Shown: piece after piece, positions 27,602-36,454 of the stretch
Numbering within the stretch: the first letter of the stretch is position 1
How the letters are laid out: each line of letters begins with the position of its first letter
Assembly: GCF_025200715.1 (NCBI RefSeq)
Contig: NZ_CP104145.1
Span: 1-64,000 of the forward strand
Origin: Rhizobium sullae
Lineage (GTDB): Bacteria; Pseudomonadota; Alphaproteobacteria; Rhizobiales; Rhizobiaceae
Reading direction: 5' to 3'
DNA length: 64,000 nt
Translations under genes and position numbers: made by a program
The notes under the pieces: model-generated
Database searches by the model: none
What the model was told of the DNA's origin: nothing
The model's input: the letters and a program-made list of their open reading frames with translations, nothing else

Positions 27602-27734
27602 TGATTGCGCCGACGCCCCATCACCGCAGCCAAACGTCCGCTTCTGATGTTCGGGGCAGTCGCCTCGCGTCCCCGCTCTACACCGGATTCGCGCAGTTTA
27701 CGATTCGCACAGGCAGCAATCGAAAGGAATTGAC
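27602..27734 (+). pseudogene. Relic of the original start of the TPP C-terminal subunit
   Basis: ATGATTGCGCC follows the upstream stop, and the next bases repeat sequence found inside the downstream gene (compare ATTCGGGGCAGCCGCCTCGC near 27893), with indels. It appears to be the decayed original 5' end of the second subunit, replaced by the chimeric start at 27735. Confidence 0.5.
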
Positions 27735-28961
27735 ATGACAAGGCAACGAAAGAACACTCGCAGCCCTGAGGGCGAAAAGCGCATGGTCAAGGGGTCCGAC
27801 CTCCTGCACCAGTTCGAACGGCCGATAGCAAGCGATGCGACCCTCAATCAAATCGCCGCCCGCATCACCGAAGCCAAAAGTCCGCTTCTGATATTCGGGG
27901 CAGCCGCCTCGCGTGCCGCCGCCTCTAATCTCGGCTTGGCAGCGGATATGGCGCAGTTTGTGATCCGCACCGGCATTCCGTTCCTTACCACTCAAATGGG
28001 CAAGGGCACCGTATCCGAGAGCTCCCACCTCTATATGGGCACGCCGGCGCTATCCGAAGGCGAGGATGTGCATGAGGTCATCGACAAGGCCGACCTGATC
28101 CTCCCGATCGGCCACGACACGACCGAAAAGCCACCGTTCATCATGCGCAAGGGCGGCCAGGAGGTCATTCACATCGCAGAACAGGCGCCACCAGTCGAGC
28201 CGGTCTACTTCCTTCAATTCCAGCTCATCGGCGAGATCGGCCATTCGCTGAAGGCGCTGGCCGATCGCCTCGAGGGCAAGCTGCCAAACGCGCAGGCGCT
28301 TCTTTACCTACGCGAGCCCATTCTCGAGCGCACCGCCGCGCGGGCGACGGAGGACAGCTTCGCGCTACAGCGTTTGGTCAACGATATAAGCGAGGTGATG
28401 ACGCCGCATGACAGCATCCTGGTGCTGGACAACGGCCAGTACAAGATCTCGGTCGCTCGCAACTACCAGACCAATGCCCCCAATACGCTGCTGCTCGACA
28501 ATGCTCTTGCAACGATGGGAGCAGGACTGCCGTCGGGGATAACGGCCGCGATGCTCAATCCCTGGCAACGCGTCATGGCGCTCTGCGGCGACGGCGGCTT
28601 CCAGATGACCAGCCAGGAACTGGAGACGGCCGTCCGCCTCAAGCTCAACCTGGTCATCGTCATCCTGAATAACAAGGACTACGGCATGATCAGCTGTAAG
28701 CAGGCCTCCAAGGGTTACAAGAATTTCGGCACCAAATTCGACAATCCGGATTTCGTGAAATTGGCCGAATCCTATCACGCCAAGGGCACGCGCGTCGAAA
28801 CGCCGGACGATCTGGTGCCGGCGCTGGAAGCCGCTTTCGAAGGCGGCGGCGTCCATGTTGTCGAAGTGGCGATCGTTTATTCGGATTACAAGCGAGGGCT
28901 TACCGATAAGCCGCGCTCGCGCAAAGCGAAACCAACGAAGCGCCTGAGCGACCTAGGATAA
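27735..28961 (+). CDS. TPP-dependent acetolactate synthase-like, central and C-terminal subunit, copy 1
   Basis: A 408-aa protein carrying the central domain (ITEAKSPLLIFGAAASR; FLTTQMGKGTVSE) and the TPP pyrophosphate-binding domain. The latter has MALCGDGGFQMTSQELETA followed by the NN of LNNKDYGM, i.e. GDG-x(25-28)-NN. The N-terminal 25 residues resemble the leader of the other subunit (PEGEKRMVKGSDLL), so the gene is a recombination chimera. AGGAA precedes ATG 27735. It should pair with the 27047 product to form a full active site. Confidence 0.83.
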   Translation: MTRQRKNTRSPEGEKRMVKGSDLLHQFERPIASDATLNQIAARITEAKSPLLIFGAAASRAAASNLGLAADMAQFVIRTGIPFLTTQMGKGTVSESSHLYMGTPALSEGEDVHEVIDKADLILPIGHDTTEKPPFIMRKGGQEVIHIAEQAPPVEPVYFLQFQLIGEIGHSLKALADRLEGKLPNAQALLYLREPILERTAARATEDSFALQRLVNDISEVMTPHDSILVLDNGQYKISVARNYQTNAPNTLLLDNALATMGAGLPSGITAAMLNPWQRVMALCGDGGFQMTSQELETAVRLKLNLVIVILNNKDYGMISCKQASKGYKNFGTKFDNPDFVKLAESYHAKGTRVETPDDLVPALEAAFEGGGVHVVEVAIVYSDYKRGLTDKPRSRKAKPTKRLSDLG

Positions 28962-29017
28962 ACCGCCTCGGGCGACAGGCACTGCCGTCCGAGAAAGCAA
29001 CCAGTGAGGACCAAAAC

Positions 29018-30193
29018 ATGAAGCCCCTTACGTTCCAGACCCCGTCCAAAATCCTTATCGAGGCAGGCGCGTCCAGCAAGATCGGCGGGCTCCTCAAGGG
29101 CTACAAGGCCACCCATGTGCTGCTCGTCACCGATGAGAAGGTGCGGGCGGCCGGGCTGACGCGCAATGCGGAAGCGGCGATTGCCGAAGCCGGCATCGCG
29201 CGCACCGTGTTCGACGGCGTGGTCGTCGACGCGCCATCGCATGTCATCGAAGCGGCAGCAGAAATCTGCCGCGAGTGCGGCGTCGACGCTGTCGTGGCGA
29301 TCGGCGGCGGCAGCGCGCTGGATACGGCAAAGCTCGTCGCCTATCTCGCCAAAACCCCGGACAAGCTTGATGATATCTATGGTGTCGACCTTGCCACCGG
29401 CGATCGGCTGCCGCTGCTGCTGGTTCCGACCACGGCGGGCACCGGATCGGAAGTGACGCCGATCTCCATCGTTAAGACGCCGAACAACGAGAAGAAGGCG
29501 GTGATCTCGCCGCTCCTCATCCCGGACTGGGTGATCCTCGATCCCCAACTGACGCTCGGCCTGCCGCCGCACCTCACCGCCCAGACGGGCATCGACGCCA
29601 TGGCGCACGCGATCGAGGCCTATACCGGCAAGATCAAGAAGAACCCGACCTCCGACCAGTTCGCGCTGAAGGCGCTGGCGCTGTTGTCGGCCAATCTCAG
29701 GAAAGTCTACACGGACGGCTCGGACCTCGAAGCGCGCTCGGAAATGCTGCTCGGCTCCATGCTGGCCGGCATGGCGTTTGCCAACTCGCCGGTTGCCGCG
29801 GTGCACGCGCTCGCCTATCCGATCGGCGAGATCTTCGATGTCGGGCACGGCCTCTCCATTGCGCTGGTCCTGCCCTACGTGTTGGAATTCAACCGGCCGG
29901 CGGCCGAAGCGCTCTATGCCGAGCTCTCCGACGTTATCCAGCCCGGCTATCGCCGGCAGTCCGATGCGGCGGACGCGGCGGCCTTCATCGCCGAGATCGA
30001 GGCGATCTGCCGAGACTGCGGGGTGCCCGGCTCGCTTTCGGCGGTTGGAATCGGCGAAGGCGATCTTTCCAAGCTGGCGAAGGGTGCGATGAAGCACGCG
30101 GAGCGCCTACTGGTTAACAATCCGCGCGAGCTCGACGACGATCAGGCCCGGGCGATCTATGCCAAAGCACTTGCGGGAGCGAGCAGGCCATGA
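29018..30193 (+). CDS. Iron-containing alcohol dehydrogenase, copy 1
   Basis: A 391-aa group III Fe-dependent alcohol dehydrogenase. The nucleotide-binding GGGSALDTAKLVAYL is near residue 92, with PTTAGTGSEVTP near 140. Metal ligands are in GIDAMAHAIEAYTG, AVHALAYPIGE and VGHGLSIAL. About 95% similar by eye to copy 2 at 40371. It would interconvert an alcohol and an aldehyde with NAD(P)H. Its TGA overlaps the ATGACC that was probably the original phaE start. Confidence 0.93.
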   Translation: MKPLTFQTPSKILIEAGASSKIGGLLKGYKATHVLLVTDEKVRAAGLTRNAEAAIAEAGIARTVFDGVVVDAPSHVIEAAAEICRECGVDAVVAIGGGSALDTAKLVAYLAKTPDKLDDIYGVDLATGDRLPLLLVPTTAGTGSEVTPISIVKTPNNEKKAVISPLLIPDWVILDPQLTLGLPPHLTAQTGIDAMAHAIEAYTGKIKKNPTSDQFALKALALLSANLRKVYTDGSDLEARSEMLLGSMLAGMAFANSPVAAVHALAYPIGEIFDVGHGLSIALVLPYVLEFNRPAAEALYAELSDVIQPGYRRQSDAADAAAFIAEIEAICRDCGVPGSLSAVGIGEGDLSKLAKGAMKHAERLLVNNPRELDDDQARAIYAKALAGASRP

Positions 30194-30226
30194 CCGAGCT
30201 CGGACGACCAACCGGAATTCTCGCAG

Positions 30227-30886
30227 ATGCTGCTGCGCATGTCGGAAATGTGGCGCAGCAACATCGAGCAGGCAGGGGAGGTTGAAAAATTGTGGTTCAA
30301 ATCGATGATGCCCTTCCTCACCACGCGCGCGGCTGACAGCAGCCTGTTTGCCGCCGCGCAGGGCGGCGAGATCTCAAAAACCATCAAGCGCATGGTGGAA
30401 GCCCCGCGCCTTGCCGACATGTGGAACCTCGACCAGGTCTACGCTCTGATGGCGGCCTGGATGGACGTGGGCGAGCGCATGGCGGCCTATCACGCCATAG
30501 CCTCCGTGCCGTGGAGCAAGGCCTATGAACGCTACAGCGCAACGCTCGCCGACACGAAGGAAGAAGACGCCAAGGATTTCGGCTGGCGCAAGGCCTTCAA
30601 CAAGTGGAGGTGCATTGCGAACGAGGAAATGATCAGCAACCTGCGCTCTAAGGATTTCCTCACCGCGCAGCGCGAATTGCTGCTCGCCGCGCTGGACCTG
30701 CGCACCTGCCAGCAGCAAATGACCGACAGCGTCGCCAAGCTGTTAGGCGTTCCGAGCCAGCACGACTTCGACGAGCTGACGCGGCAGTTCACGGAACTCA
30801 GGCGGGAGCTGCGCGCCAGCATCAGGGCACAGCGCGATGAAGTCGAAGGTGCACGCGGTTTCGCCACACAACCAGGAAAGGGATGA
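30227..30886 (+). CDS. phaE: PHA synthase class III subunit PhaE
   Basis: Helical 219-aa protein of the PhaE type, the non-catalytic partner of class III PhaC. It contains AAWMDVGERMAAYHA, FGWRKAFNKWRCIANEEMI and a C-terminal coiled coil. It lies 3 bases before phaC. Compared with the phaE remnant at 41540-41574, two bases are missing just after the original ATG (30190). Translation must therefore now start at ATG 30227 or 30239, with a slightly shortened N terminus. Confidence 0.8.
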   Translation: MLLRMSEMWRSNIEQAGEVEKLWFKSMMPFLTTRAADSSLFAAAQGGEISKTIKRMVEAPRLADMWNLDQVYALMAAWMDVGERMAAYHAIASVPWSKAYERYSATLADTKEEDAKDFGWRKAFNKWRCIANEEMISNLRSKDFLTAQRELLLAALDLRTCQQQMTDSVAKLLGVPSQHDFDELTRQFTELRRELRASIRAQRDEVEGARGFATQPGKG

Positions 30887-30889
30887 GCG

Positions 30890-31999
30890 ATGACCGAACC
30901 CCGCGAAACCGCCTTCACCAGCTTCCTGAAGGATTTCGCCGAGAATGTCGGCAAATTTCACAAGGGGGCGAACGTGCTCGCCGGCATCCGCGACGAGGAT
31001 GTCGATGTCGGAGCAACCCCGAAGACGCTCGTCATGCGCCGCGACAAGGTGGAGCTGTTTCGCTACGAGCCGACGGCCAAGCGCACCGTCGAGACGCCGG
31101 TCCTCATCGTCTATAGCCTGGTCGGCCGCTACACTATCGCGGACCTCCAGTCCGACCGCTCGCTGGTGCGTAGCCTGCTCGCCGAGGGCACCGACCTTTG
31201 GCTGATCGACTGGGGCAAGCCCGGCCGCACCGAGCGCTGGCTGATGATGGACGACTATGTCGACGACTATATCCACCAGGCGGTGCACCGGATCTGCCGC
31301 GAGACGGGCCATGACAAGGTAACGCTGCTCGGCATCTGCCAAGGCGGCGTCTTCGCCACCTGCTATGCGGCACTCCATCCGGAGAAGGTCAAGAACCTAA
31401 TCCTGACCATCACGCCGATCGACTTCCACGCCGATATCGATGACCCGGCGGCGATTCAAGGCCTCCTCAACATCTGGATTCGTTCGCTTGCGCCCGAGGA
31501 TATCGACCGCATGGTCAATGCGCTGGGCGGCGTCATCCCCGGCGAATTCATGAGCTCGATCTTCTCGCTCATGAGACCGATGCACTCGCTGACCAAGTAC
31601 AATGTCGGCCTCTTCGACATCGTCGACGACAAGGACCGGCTGATGAACTTCCTGCGCATGGAGAAATGGCTGGCCGACCGGCCGGATCACCCGGGCGAAG
31701 CCGGCCGACGATGGCTGAAGGAGCTCTATCAGGAGAACCGCCTGGCCGAGGGCAGGTTCGAGCTGTCGGGCCGCATCGTCGACCTCCGCGCGATCGACAT
31801 GCCCGTGCTCAACATCTACGCGCGGGACGACCATATCATTCCGCCGGCCTGCTCCAAGGCCCTCGGCGGCAAGATCGGCAGCACCGACTATACGGAGATT
31901 CCGCATCCGAGCGGGCATGTCGGCCTGTTCGTCTCGAGCGAGTCGCAGGGGAAGCCCGCCAAAACCATAGCCGAATGGCTCCAGGCACGGGACGGGTAG
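30890..31999 (+). CDS. phaC: Polyhydroxyalkanoate synthase class III, PhaC
   Basis: A 369-aa catalytic subunit that polymerises 3-hydroxyacyl-CoA into PHB granules. The lipase-like box has the nucleophilic Cys (LLGICQGGVF near residue 145). The catalytic Asp is in YARDDHIIPP near 308 and the His in HPSGHVGLF near 337. The length fits class III. It follows phaE closely. A short fragment of its 5' end is found out of place on the minus strand at 25077-25140. Confidence 0.94.
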   Translation: MTEPRETAFTSFLKDFAENVGKFHKGANVLAGIRDEDVDVGATPKTLVMRRDKVELFRYEPTAKRTVETPVLIVYSLVGRYTIADLQSDRSLVRSLLAEGTDLWLIDWGKPGRTERWLMMDDYVDDYIHQAVHRICRETGHDKVTLLGICQGGVFATCYAALHPEKVKNLILTITPIDFHADIDDPAAIQGLLNIWIRSLAPEDIDRMVNALGGVIPGEFMSSIFSLMRPMHSLTKYNVGLFDIVDDKDRLMNFLRMEKWLADRPDHPGEAGRRWLKELYQENRLAEGRFELSGRIVDLRAIDMPVLNIYARDDHIIPPACSKALGGKIGSTDYTEIPHPSGHVGLFVSSESQGKPAKTIAEWLQARDG

Positions 32000-32015
32000 G
32001 GGATAGCTATAAGCA

Positions 32016-32090
32016 AACAAGATTTTCTCCCCCGCCGAAGCCGTCACGATCACCCGTTGGGGCGGCAGTCGCCTTTTCCGCTTCGAGGCG
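32016..32090 (+). pseudogene. Scar of a CoA-transferase 5' end after phaC
   Basis: Sequence resembling 41866-41936, the KIVSAAEAV-to-AFSGF coding part of the CoA-transferase, with several mismatches. It implies that phaC was once followed directly by the CoA-transferase gene. Confidence 0.6.
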
Positions 32091-32162
32091 CGATGTCTCC
32101 AATAGAATACAAAATCCCCTCCGAAAAAGCTCGGAGACTGATGAAACTGCTTGGAGAACAAG

Positions 32163-33326
32163 ATGCACTGGATTTCCAGATTATTTGCAACGGGTGCCGT
32201 TTTTACGTTGGCGTCCATACCTCTCGACGGCTTCACTGAGTCTGTCGATGCCAACCTCGCAATCAACAGGCCGGACGAGGCGTCTTGGCGTTTCCTCGCT
32301 TATGTCGCTGGTCCCGTCGCGGCGACGCCTGGCAAGGTTTTGTTCGAAACATGGGCTTCGAACGAAGATACATTCACTCCGCACCCGGTTTTTCCGGGCG
32401 CCAAAGGTGACCCGTCCTGTGGACAGTCGGGTGGAGCGGCGGAAATCGCCACTCCCCTGGCCGGTCCAAAAATACTGAGTCTTCCAGCCCTCCAGCAGTT
32501 GGCTCCGCTGGGCCTCGTCCCGCATGGGTCGCCCGACGGGAGCGAAGAAGTTCGCCGCAACCATGCGACTTTCGATTACATCGTTTGCAACCAGCTCTTT
32601 ACCAAGGCCGGTCTGCGATCCTTCTATAATGCCGGCCGGCCGATCTCAGCTCCTGTCGGCGCCATGGAAGTCAAGGCAAATTGGGTACCCGCCGATGAGG
32701 TCGATAGCGCCGATTATTATGTCAGCGAGGCACCTGACGGGAAGAAATACGCGCTAATCGCCATGCATATCATCAGTAAGGTGCTGCCCAACTGGACCTG
32801 GGCAACGTTCGAGCACCAGAACAATCCAGGCCGTTGCGATTATACCGGATGCCATGATGCCTATGGTGCGGTTGTCGCCGACGTGGACGCGAATGAGGTC
32901 CTTGATCGGCCCTACAGCGCCTGTGCAAAGAACGACGCACTGAAAGCGATGCTGCGCTCTGCGGGCCTTTCGGCTGTGTGGGAACATTACTGCCTGAAGG
33001 GCAGCCAGACCGACTTCGTCTCGGCAACCGGCGTGCCGACGCATCTTGGCAATTCGGTAACGGAGGCTGGATTCGCCGACACTTCGTCCTGCATCACCTG
33101 CCATGCGCGTGCCGCCGTCAACGCAAAGGGAATAAAGACGACGCCAGCAGGATTCGTCGATCCGCCGATCCCGGCGCTCTGTCCCAATCCATCCGGTCCC
33201 TGCAGTCCCAATGGCGCGCCGGATCCGAATTGGTTCTGGACCAATCCCGGCAAGTTCGACCAGGCAGCCGTTGCCATGCAGACGGATTTCATCTGGTCAA
33301 TTGCCCGCTTTGCAATCGGTGACTAA
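32163..33326 (+). CDS. Secreted cytochrome c-like protein
   Basis: About 387 aa. The start at ATG 32163 follows GGAGA and gives a signal peptide (MHWISRLFATGAVFTLASI). One canonical haem motif, CITCH, occurs near residue 310, and CDYTGCHDAYG near 236 resembles a second, imperfect site. It looks like a periplasmic redox or haem-binding protein of a poorly described family. It stands alone between PHB genes and the orphan RepA-like gene; its function is unknown. Confidence 0.7.
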   Translation: MHWISRLFATGAVFTLASIPLDGFTESVDANLAINRPDEASWRFLAYVAGPVAATPGKVLFETWASNEDTFTPHPVFPGAKGDPSCGQSGGAAEIATPLAGPKILSLPALQQLAPLGLVPHGSPDGSEEVRRNHATFDYIVCNQLFTKAGLRSFYNAGRPISAPVGAMEVKANWVPADEVDSADYYVSEAPDGKKYALIAMHIISKVLPNWTWATFEHQNNPGRCDYTGCHDAYGAVVADVDANEVLDRPYSACAKNDALKAMLRSAGLSAVWEHYCLKGSQTDFVSATGVPTHLGNSVTEAGFADTSSCITCHARAAVNAKGIKTTPAGFVDPPIPALCPNPSGPCSPNGAPDPNWFWTNPGKFDQAAVAMQTDFIWSIARFAIGD

Positions 33327-33381
33327 CACCGACCCGCCAGGACGCTGCCCGAGAAAGCGAACCGCCGAAAGTTGCCCGGCG

Positions 33382-33591
33382 ATGAAAATCTGCGCCTGAC
33401 CGTCTATCTTCGCCATCGGCGCCTGGTGCGGCATCGTCCCTGCAGCGGCCGTTGCCCACGATATCGTCCACCCGCTCGATCTGGAAGTCGACGAGATCTA
33501 TAGCCTCGCCTGCCCCGGCACCGCCCCCACATTATCGAGCCGGTCCGGTTCATACGACAAATACCTGCGTGCTGGGCTCCCTAAACCTTGA
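33382..33591 (+). pseudogene. Relic of a small secreted protein
   Basis: ATG 33382 is followed after four codons by an in-frame TGA. The same frame then continues through a hydrophobic, signal-like stretch (IFAIGAWCGIVPAAAVAHD) to a stop at 33591. It may be a short exported protein killed by one nonsense change. The rest of 33327-33650 holds nothing else visible. Confidence 0.35.
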
Positions 33592-33650
33592 CGGGCGCAG
33601 AAAACAGAATAAAAGCGTCATGTACAAGAAATGTCGTCGCGAGGCCACTT

Positions 33651-34907
33651 ATGCCGCACTCTGAGAATCCAGCCTTTCACATGCCAACATCGGAGCGCAT
33701 TGGGCGCTATCGCAAAGAAATCTGCGGTCGCCTAATGGAGTGGGGCGCAGCTCCTGAATATCCAATTGCATTCACCAGCACCCTTCGCTCGTTCTCCTTG
33801 GGCGAGGTTGCCGAGATTCTCGGCGTGTCGGGCAGTTATCTGCGCCAGTTGTCAATTGATGGGCTGGGGCCAACACCGGAGACAGGGACCGCAGGTCGAC
33901 GCTCCTATACGCTTCCACAGATCAACGAACTCCGTGCTCATCTCGCTTCGACCCGTCCGAAAGAGGCTTCGAAGTTTTCGCCGCGCAGGCGGGATGGTGA
34001 GAAACTGCAGATCATCTCAGTAGCCGCCGGCTCCGCCGGCTCCGCAAGCACCACCACATCGTTCTATCTGGCTCAGGGCCTTGCACTTCAAGGATTCCGC
34101 GTTCTCGCTATAGATCTCGATGCGAGGGGCTCATTGTCGAAAATGTTCGGCTATTTACCGACTGGCTATCCCGTCCTTAACGCAAGCATGTCTGCCGTTT
34201 TAAGCTATGATGACGTTCGTCGGGTCAGTATGGGCTCTGTAATTCTAAAAACCAATTTTGATGGTCTTCATTTCGTACCGGGTACTTTCGAGCTCGGCGA
34301 TTTCGAAGAGGAAAGTTCGCGGCGCTACCGCAGCAAGTGGGGATACCCAGATGCTAGCATCAGAATGGTGGATGCGCTCAAGGAAGTCGAAGACCTTTAC
34401 GACGTCGTCGTTATCCACTGTGGAGATGGAAGCTTTCTGACCGCGGGTGCGTATGAAGCAGCGACCGGCGTGCTGATGACGGTCCGCCCTGAAAGGCCTG
34501 AGATCTCGCAAATGACCCTGTCCCTCGGCCATTTCGAGCATTTAGTCTCCTTGATCGAACAGGCTGAAAGGCCCGTAGCGTATGACTTTATTAAATTCTT
34601 GGTGACAAGGCACGATCCGCGTGACCTCTCACAGCAAGAGGCAGTCGCACGACTGCGGGACTCCCTGGGGAATACGCTGTTGACTGCGACCGTCTGGGAA
34701 TCGGGCGCGATTCTGCAAGCTTGGCTGAAACACCAATCGTTATATGAGCTGTCAGTGGGAGAGGTAGGCCGGTCGGCGTACGAGCAAGCGATGGAAACGC
34801 TGAATTCCACCAATGCGGAGGTAATGGACATAGTATATAAGGTTTGGGGCCGTCCCCCGATGTATGTGTCGAGGGCTTCGCGGACTGCAGGTAAGGCGAG
34901 CTCCTAA
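33651..34907 (+). CDS. Orphan RepA/ParA-like protein with destroyed Walker A
   Basis: A 418-aa paralogue of RepA (shared YTLPQINELRAHL, SPRRRDGEKLQIISV, AIDLDARGSLSKMFGYLP, FVPGTFELGDFE, LVTRHDPRD). The P-loop KGGSAKTT is replaced by AGSAGSASTT, so both Lys are lost. The Walker B-like DTPPSLG is replaced by HCGDGSFL. It is unlikely to bind ATP normally but may retain DNA or RepB binding. GAGG precedes ATG 33651. No repB or repC follows. It could be a decaying copy or a non-catalytic modulator of partition. Confidence 0.85.
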   Translation: MPHSENPAFHMPTSERIGRYRKEICGRLMEWGAAPEYPIAFTSTLRSFSLGEVAEILGVSGSYLRQLSIDGLGPTPETGTAGRRSYTLPQINELRAHLASTRPKEASKFSPRRRDGEKLQIISVAAGSAGSASTTTSFYLAQGLALQGFRVLAIDLDARGSLSKMFGYLPTGYPVLNASMSAVLSYDDVRRVSMGSVILKTNFDGLHFVPGTFELGDFEEESSRRYRSKWGYPDASIRMVDALKEVEDLYDVVVIHCGDGSFLTAGAYEAATGVLMTVRPERPEISQMTLSLGHFEHLVSLIEQAERPVAYDFIKFLVTRHDPRDLSQQEAVARLRDSLGNTLLTATVWESGAILQAWLKHQSLYELSVGEVGRSAYEQAMETLNSTNAEVMDIVYKVWGRPPMYVSRASRTAGKASS

Positions 34908-34924
34908 TCCAGGGGACTTAGCAA

Positions 34925-35257
34925 GTGAGCCCACGCACGCAGCGCCTACGCTTCATGTTGTACGAACCGGCTGAGCTCTTGAAGGCGGTCAACGCCATGG
35001 CGGAGGCGGAGACTACGAAGCAGAAATTCTTTGAGGAAATGGTTATATCATCGACGCGGCCACGCCGCGTGCGTCTGGTGATTGTCGCCGGTCTCAAGGA
35101 AATCGGGATCCCTGGTCGCAGATTCCGCCGACAAGAATGGCGCCAGGCGTCCCATGGTCTAAAACAGCGTCCGCGAGCCGCTCGGCCGGGTTATGATCGA
35201 CATGATTGGGATTACGACAACCAGGAGCGTGAACGAGCTGAAAGCTCGCAAATTTGA
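34925..35257 (+). CDS. Hypothetical protein, 110 aa
   Basis: A frame from GTG 34925, 18 bases after the RepA-like gene, beginning MSPRTQRLRFMLYEPAELL. The first 45 residues look coding and the Arg-rich remainder does not. Possibly the remains of a gene once co-transcribed with the RepA-like gene. No family recognised. Confidence 0.3.
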   Translation: MSPRTQRLRFMLYEPAELLKAVNAMAEAETTKQKFFEEMVISSTRPRRVRLVIVAGLKEIGIPGRRFRRQEWRQASHGLKQRPRAARPGYDRHDWDYDNQERERAESSQI

Positions 35258-35462
35258 TCTAGACCTAATCCGCGTAACGCCATATCGGCTCGCAGTTCAT
35301 GGAAGGCCGCCCCAAATACCGCTACCGCCGAACCAATGTTGTTTCCGAACATACCCGATCGCGTGGATCGGGTTGAGTCGCCTAACCCGACCGCGACTAT
35401 GACAATCTCAACTCCGCCGGCCTTATATTTCTTCTGCAGCTGTATCAGGACGGGTATCGCCG

Positions 35463-35615
35463 ATGGTGCGCGACAGGTGGCTCACAATTCGACGGCGCAC
35501 ACTTTCCCCGCTGGAAATTCGCGAGGCAGTCGAACGCTTCGAGCAGTCGTCCCGCAGCCCAGGCAAGTATTGTGGCAGATATAGAACGCGATGGAACAAA
35601 AATAAGGCTGTGTAA
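35463..35615 (+). CDS. Short basic ORF in a gene-poor stretch
   Basis: A 50-aa frame (MVRDRWLTIRRRTLSPLEIR ... YRTRWNKNKAV) within 35258-35624. No ribosome site or family is evident. The surrounding bases look like degraded coding DNA with no other supportable feature. Confidence 0.2.
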   Translation: MVRDRWLTIRRRTLSPLEIREAVERFEQSSRSPGKYCGRYRTRWNKNKAV

Positions 35616-35624
35616 TACTTGGAA

Positions 35625-36454
35625 CTACCTAGGAGAAGCATGTCTTTTCTCTTTCATCGCATTAGCGACATTGCGAATAATATCTATATTTGCCTGATAT
35701 TTCTGTATTTTGTAATATCCTTCATTTAGACAATTGAAATAAAGAGTCTCAAGATATCGGTAGCTTCTGAACCTCAGGAAATCGTTGTACAGTTCATCTG
35801 GATCTGCCGAGAGGATATATTTTATTGTCCGCGCGGTCATGTGATGATTAGGCTCCACCACGATCCGGTTTAGATCCTTGATTGACTTAACGGCGGCAAA
35901 ATTTAGCTCGGATTCTATGTTAGGACGATCGCCCGTGTATCGGGCAAAATACAGGAAAAATGTTTTGTTCTCTAACTGCTGCTTGCGCATGAGGTCGACC
36001 AACTTGTTTTGGTGAGTGCCAGTGATCTTCACATCGTCGATAAACAGAAGACAACGACCTTCAAAATGTTGCGAGTTGAAGTAGAACCGATCACCAGCAA
36101 TCAATGATTTTCGATCTTCTCCTGAAAGAAGTCCGTAATCGTCCATGTAACTGATCTTTCGCGGGACAGTCGCATATTCCACATCAACGATGTGGTTGTT
36201 GAGGCGGTCTAGCAAATGCATCGTCATTACATTTGCTGCATTCGGAACGAAATTGAATGGCGACGGAATCATCAGGCAGCGGCTGTTCAGTATTGTGGAT
36301 GCGTGTTTTTCGAAGAACGCGCTGCAATCTGGTGGCCCATCTCGCGAGCGGCCTCGTCGCAACCAAACTTCAGACGCGAATATTGCTCCGGTCGAAAGGG
36401 TGCATCCTCGATTGATTGAAATTCATGAAGCGCAAACTCCTCAAACTGCGTCAT
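35625..36454 (-). pseudogene. Phosphoribosyltransferase-like protein, one frameshift
   Basis: The PRPP-binding signature CLLFIDDVKITGTH marks a type I phosphoribosyltransferase fold. The N terminus lies in another frame, from ATG 36454 (MTQFEEFALHEFQSIEDAPF) to MGHQIAAR near 36325. Adding one base there gives RFFEKHASTILNSR and a continuous protein of about 276 aa. The start overlaps the end of the HAD gene by 14 bases, so the pair is translationally coupled. The substrate is unknown. Confidence 0.65.

Noticed and set aside
28886..30097. A 403-aa frame antisense to the first Fe-ADH, and its twin at 40047-41447.
   Set aside because: Both mirror the codon bias of the real gene on the other strand, and their conservation follows from the ADH duplication.
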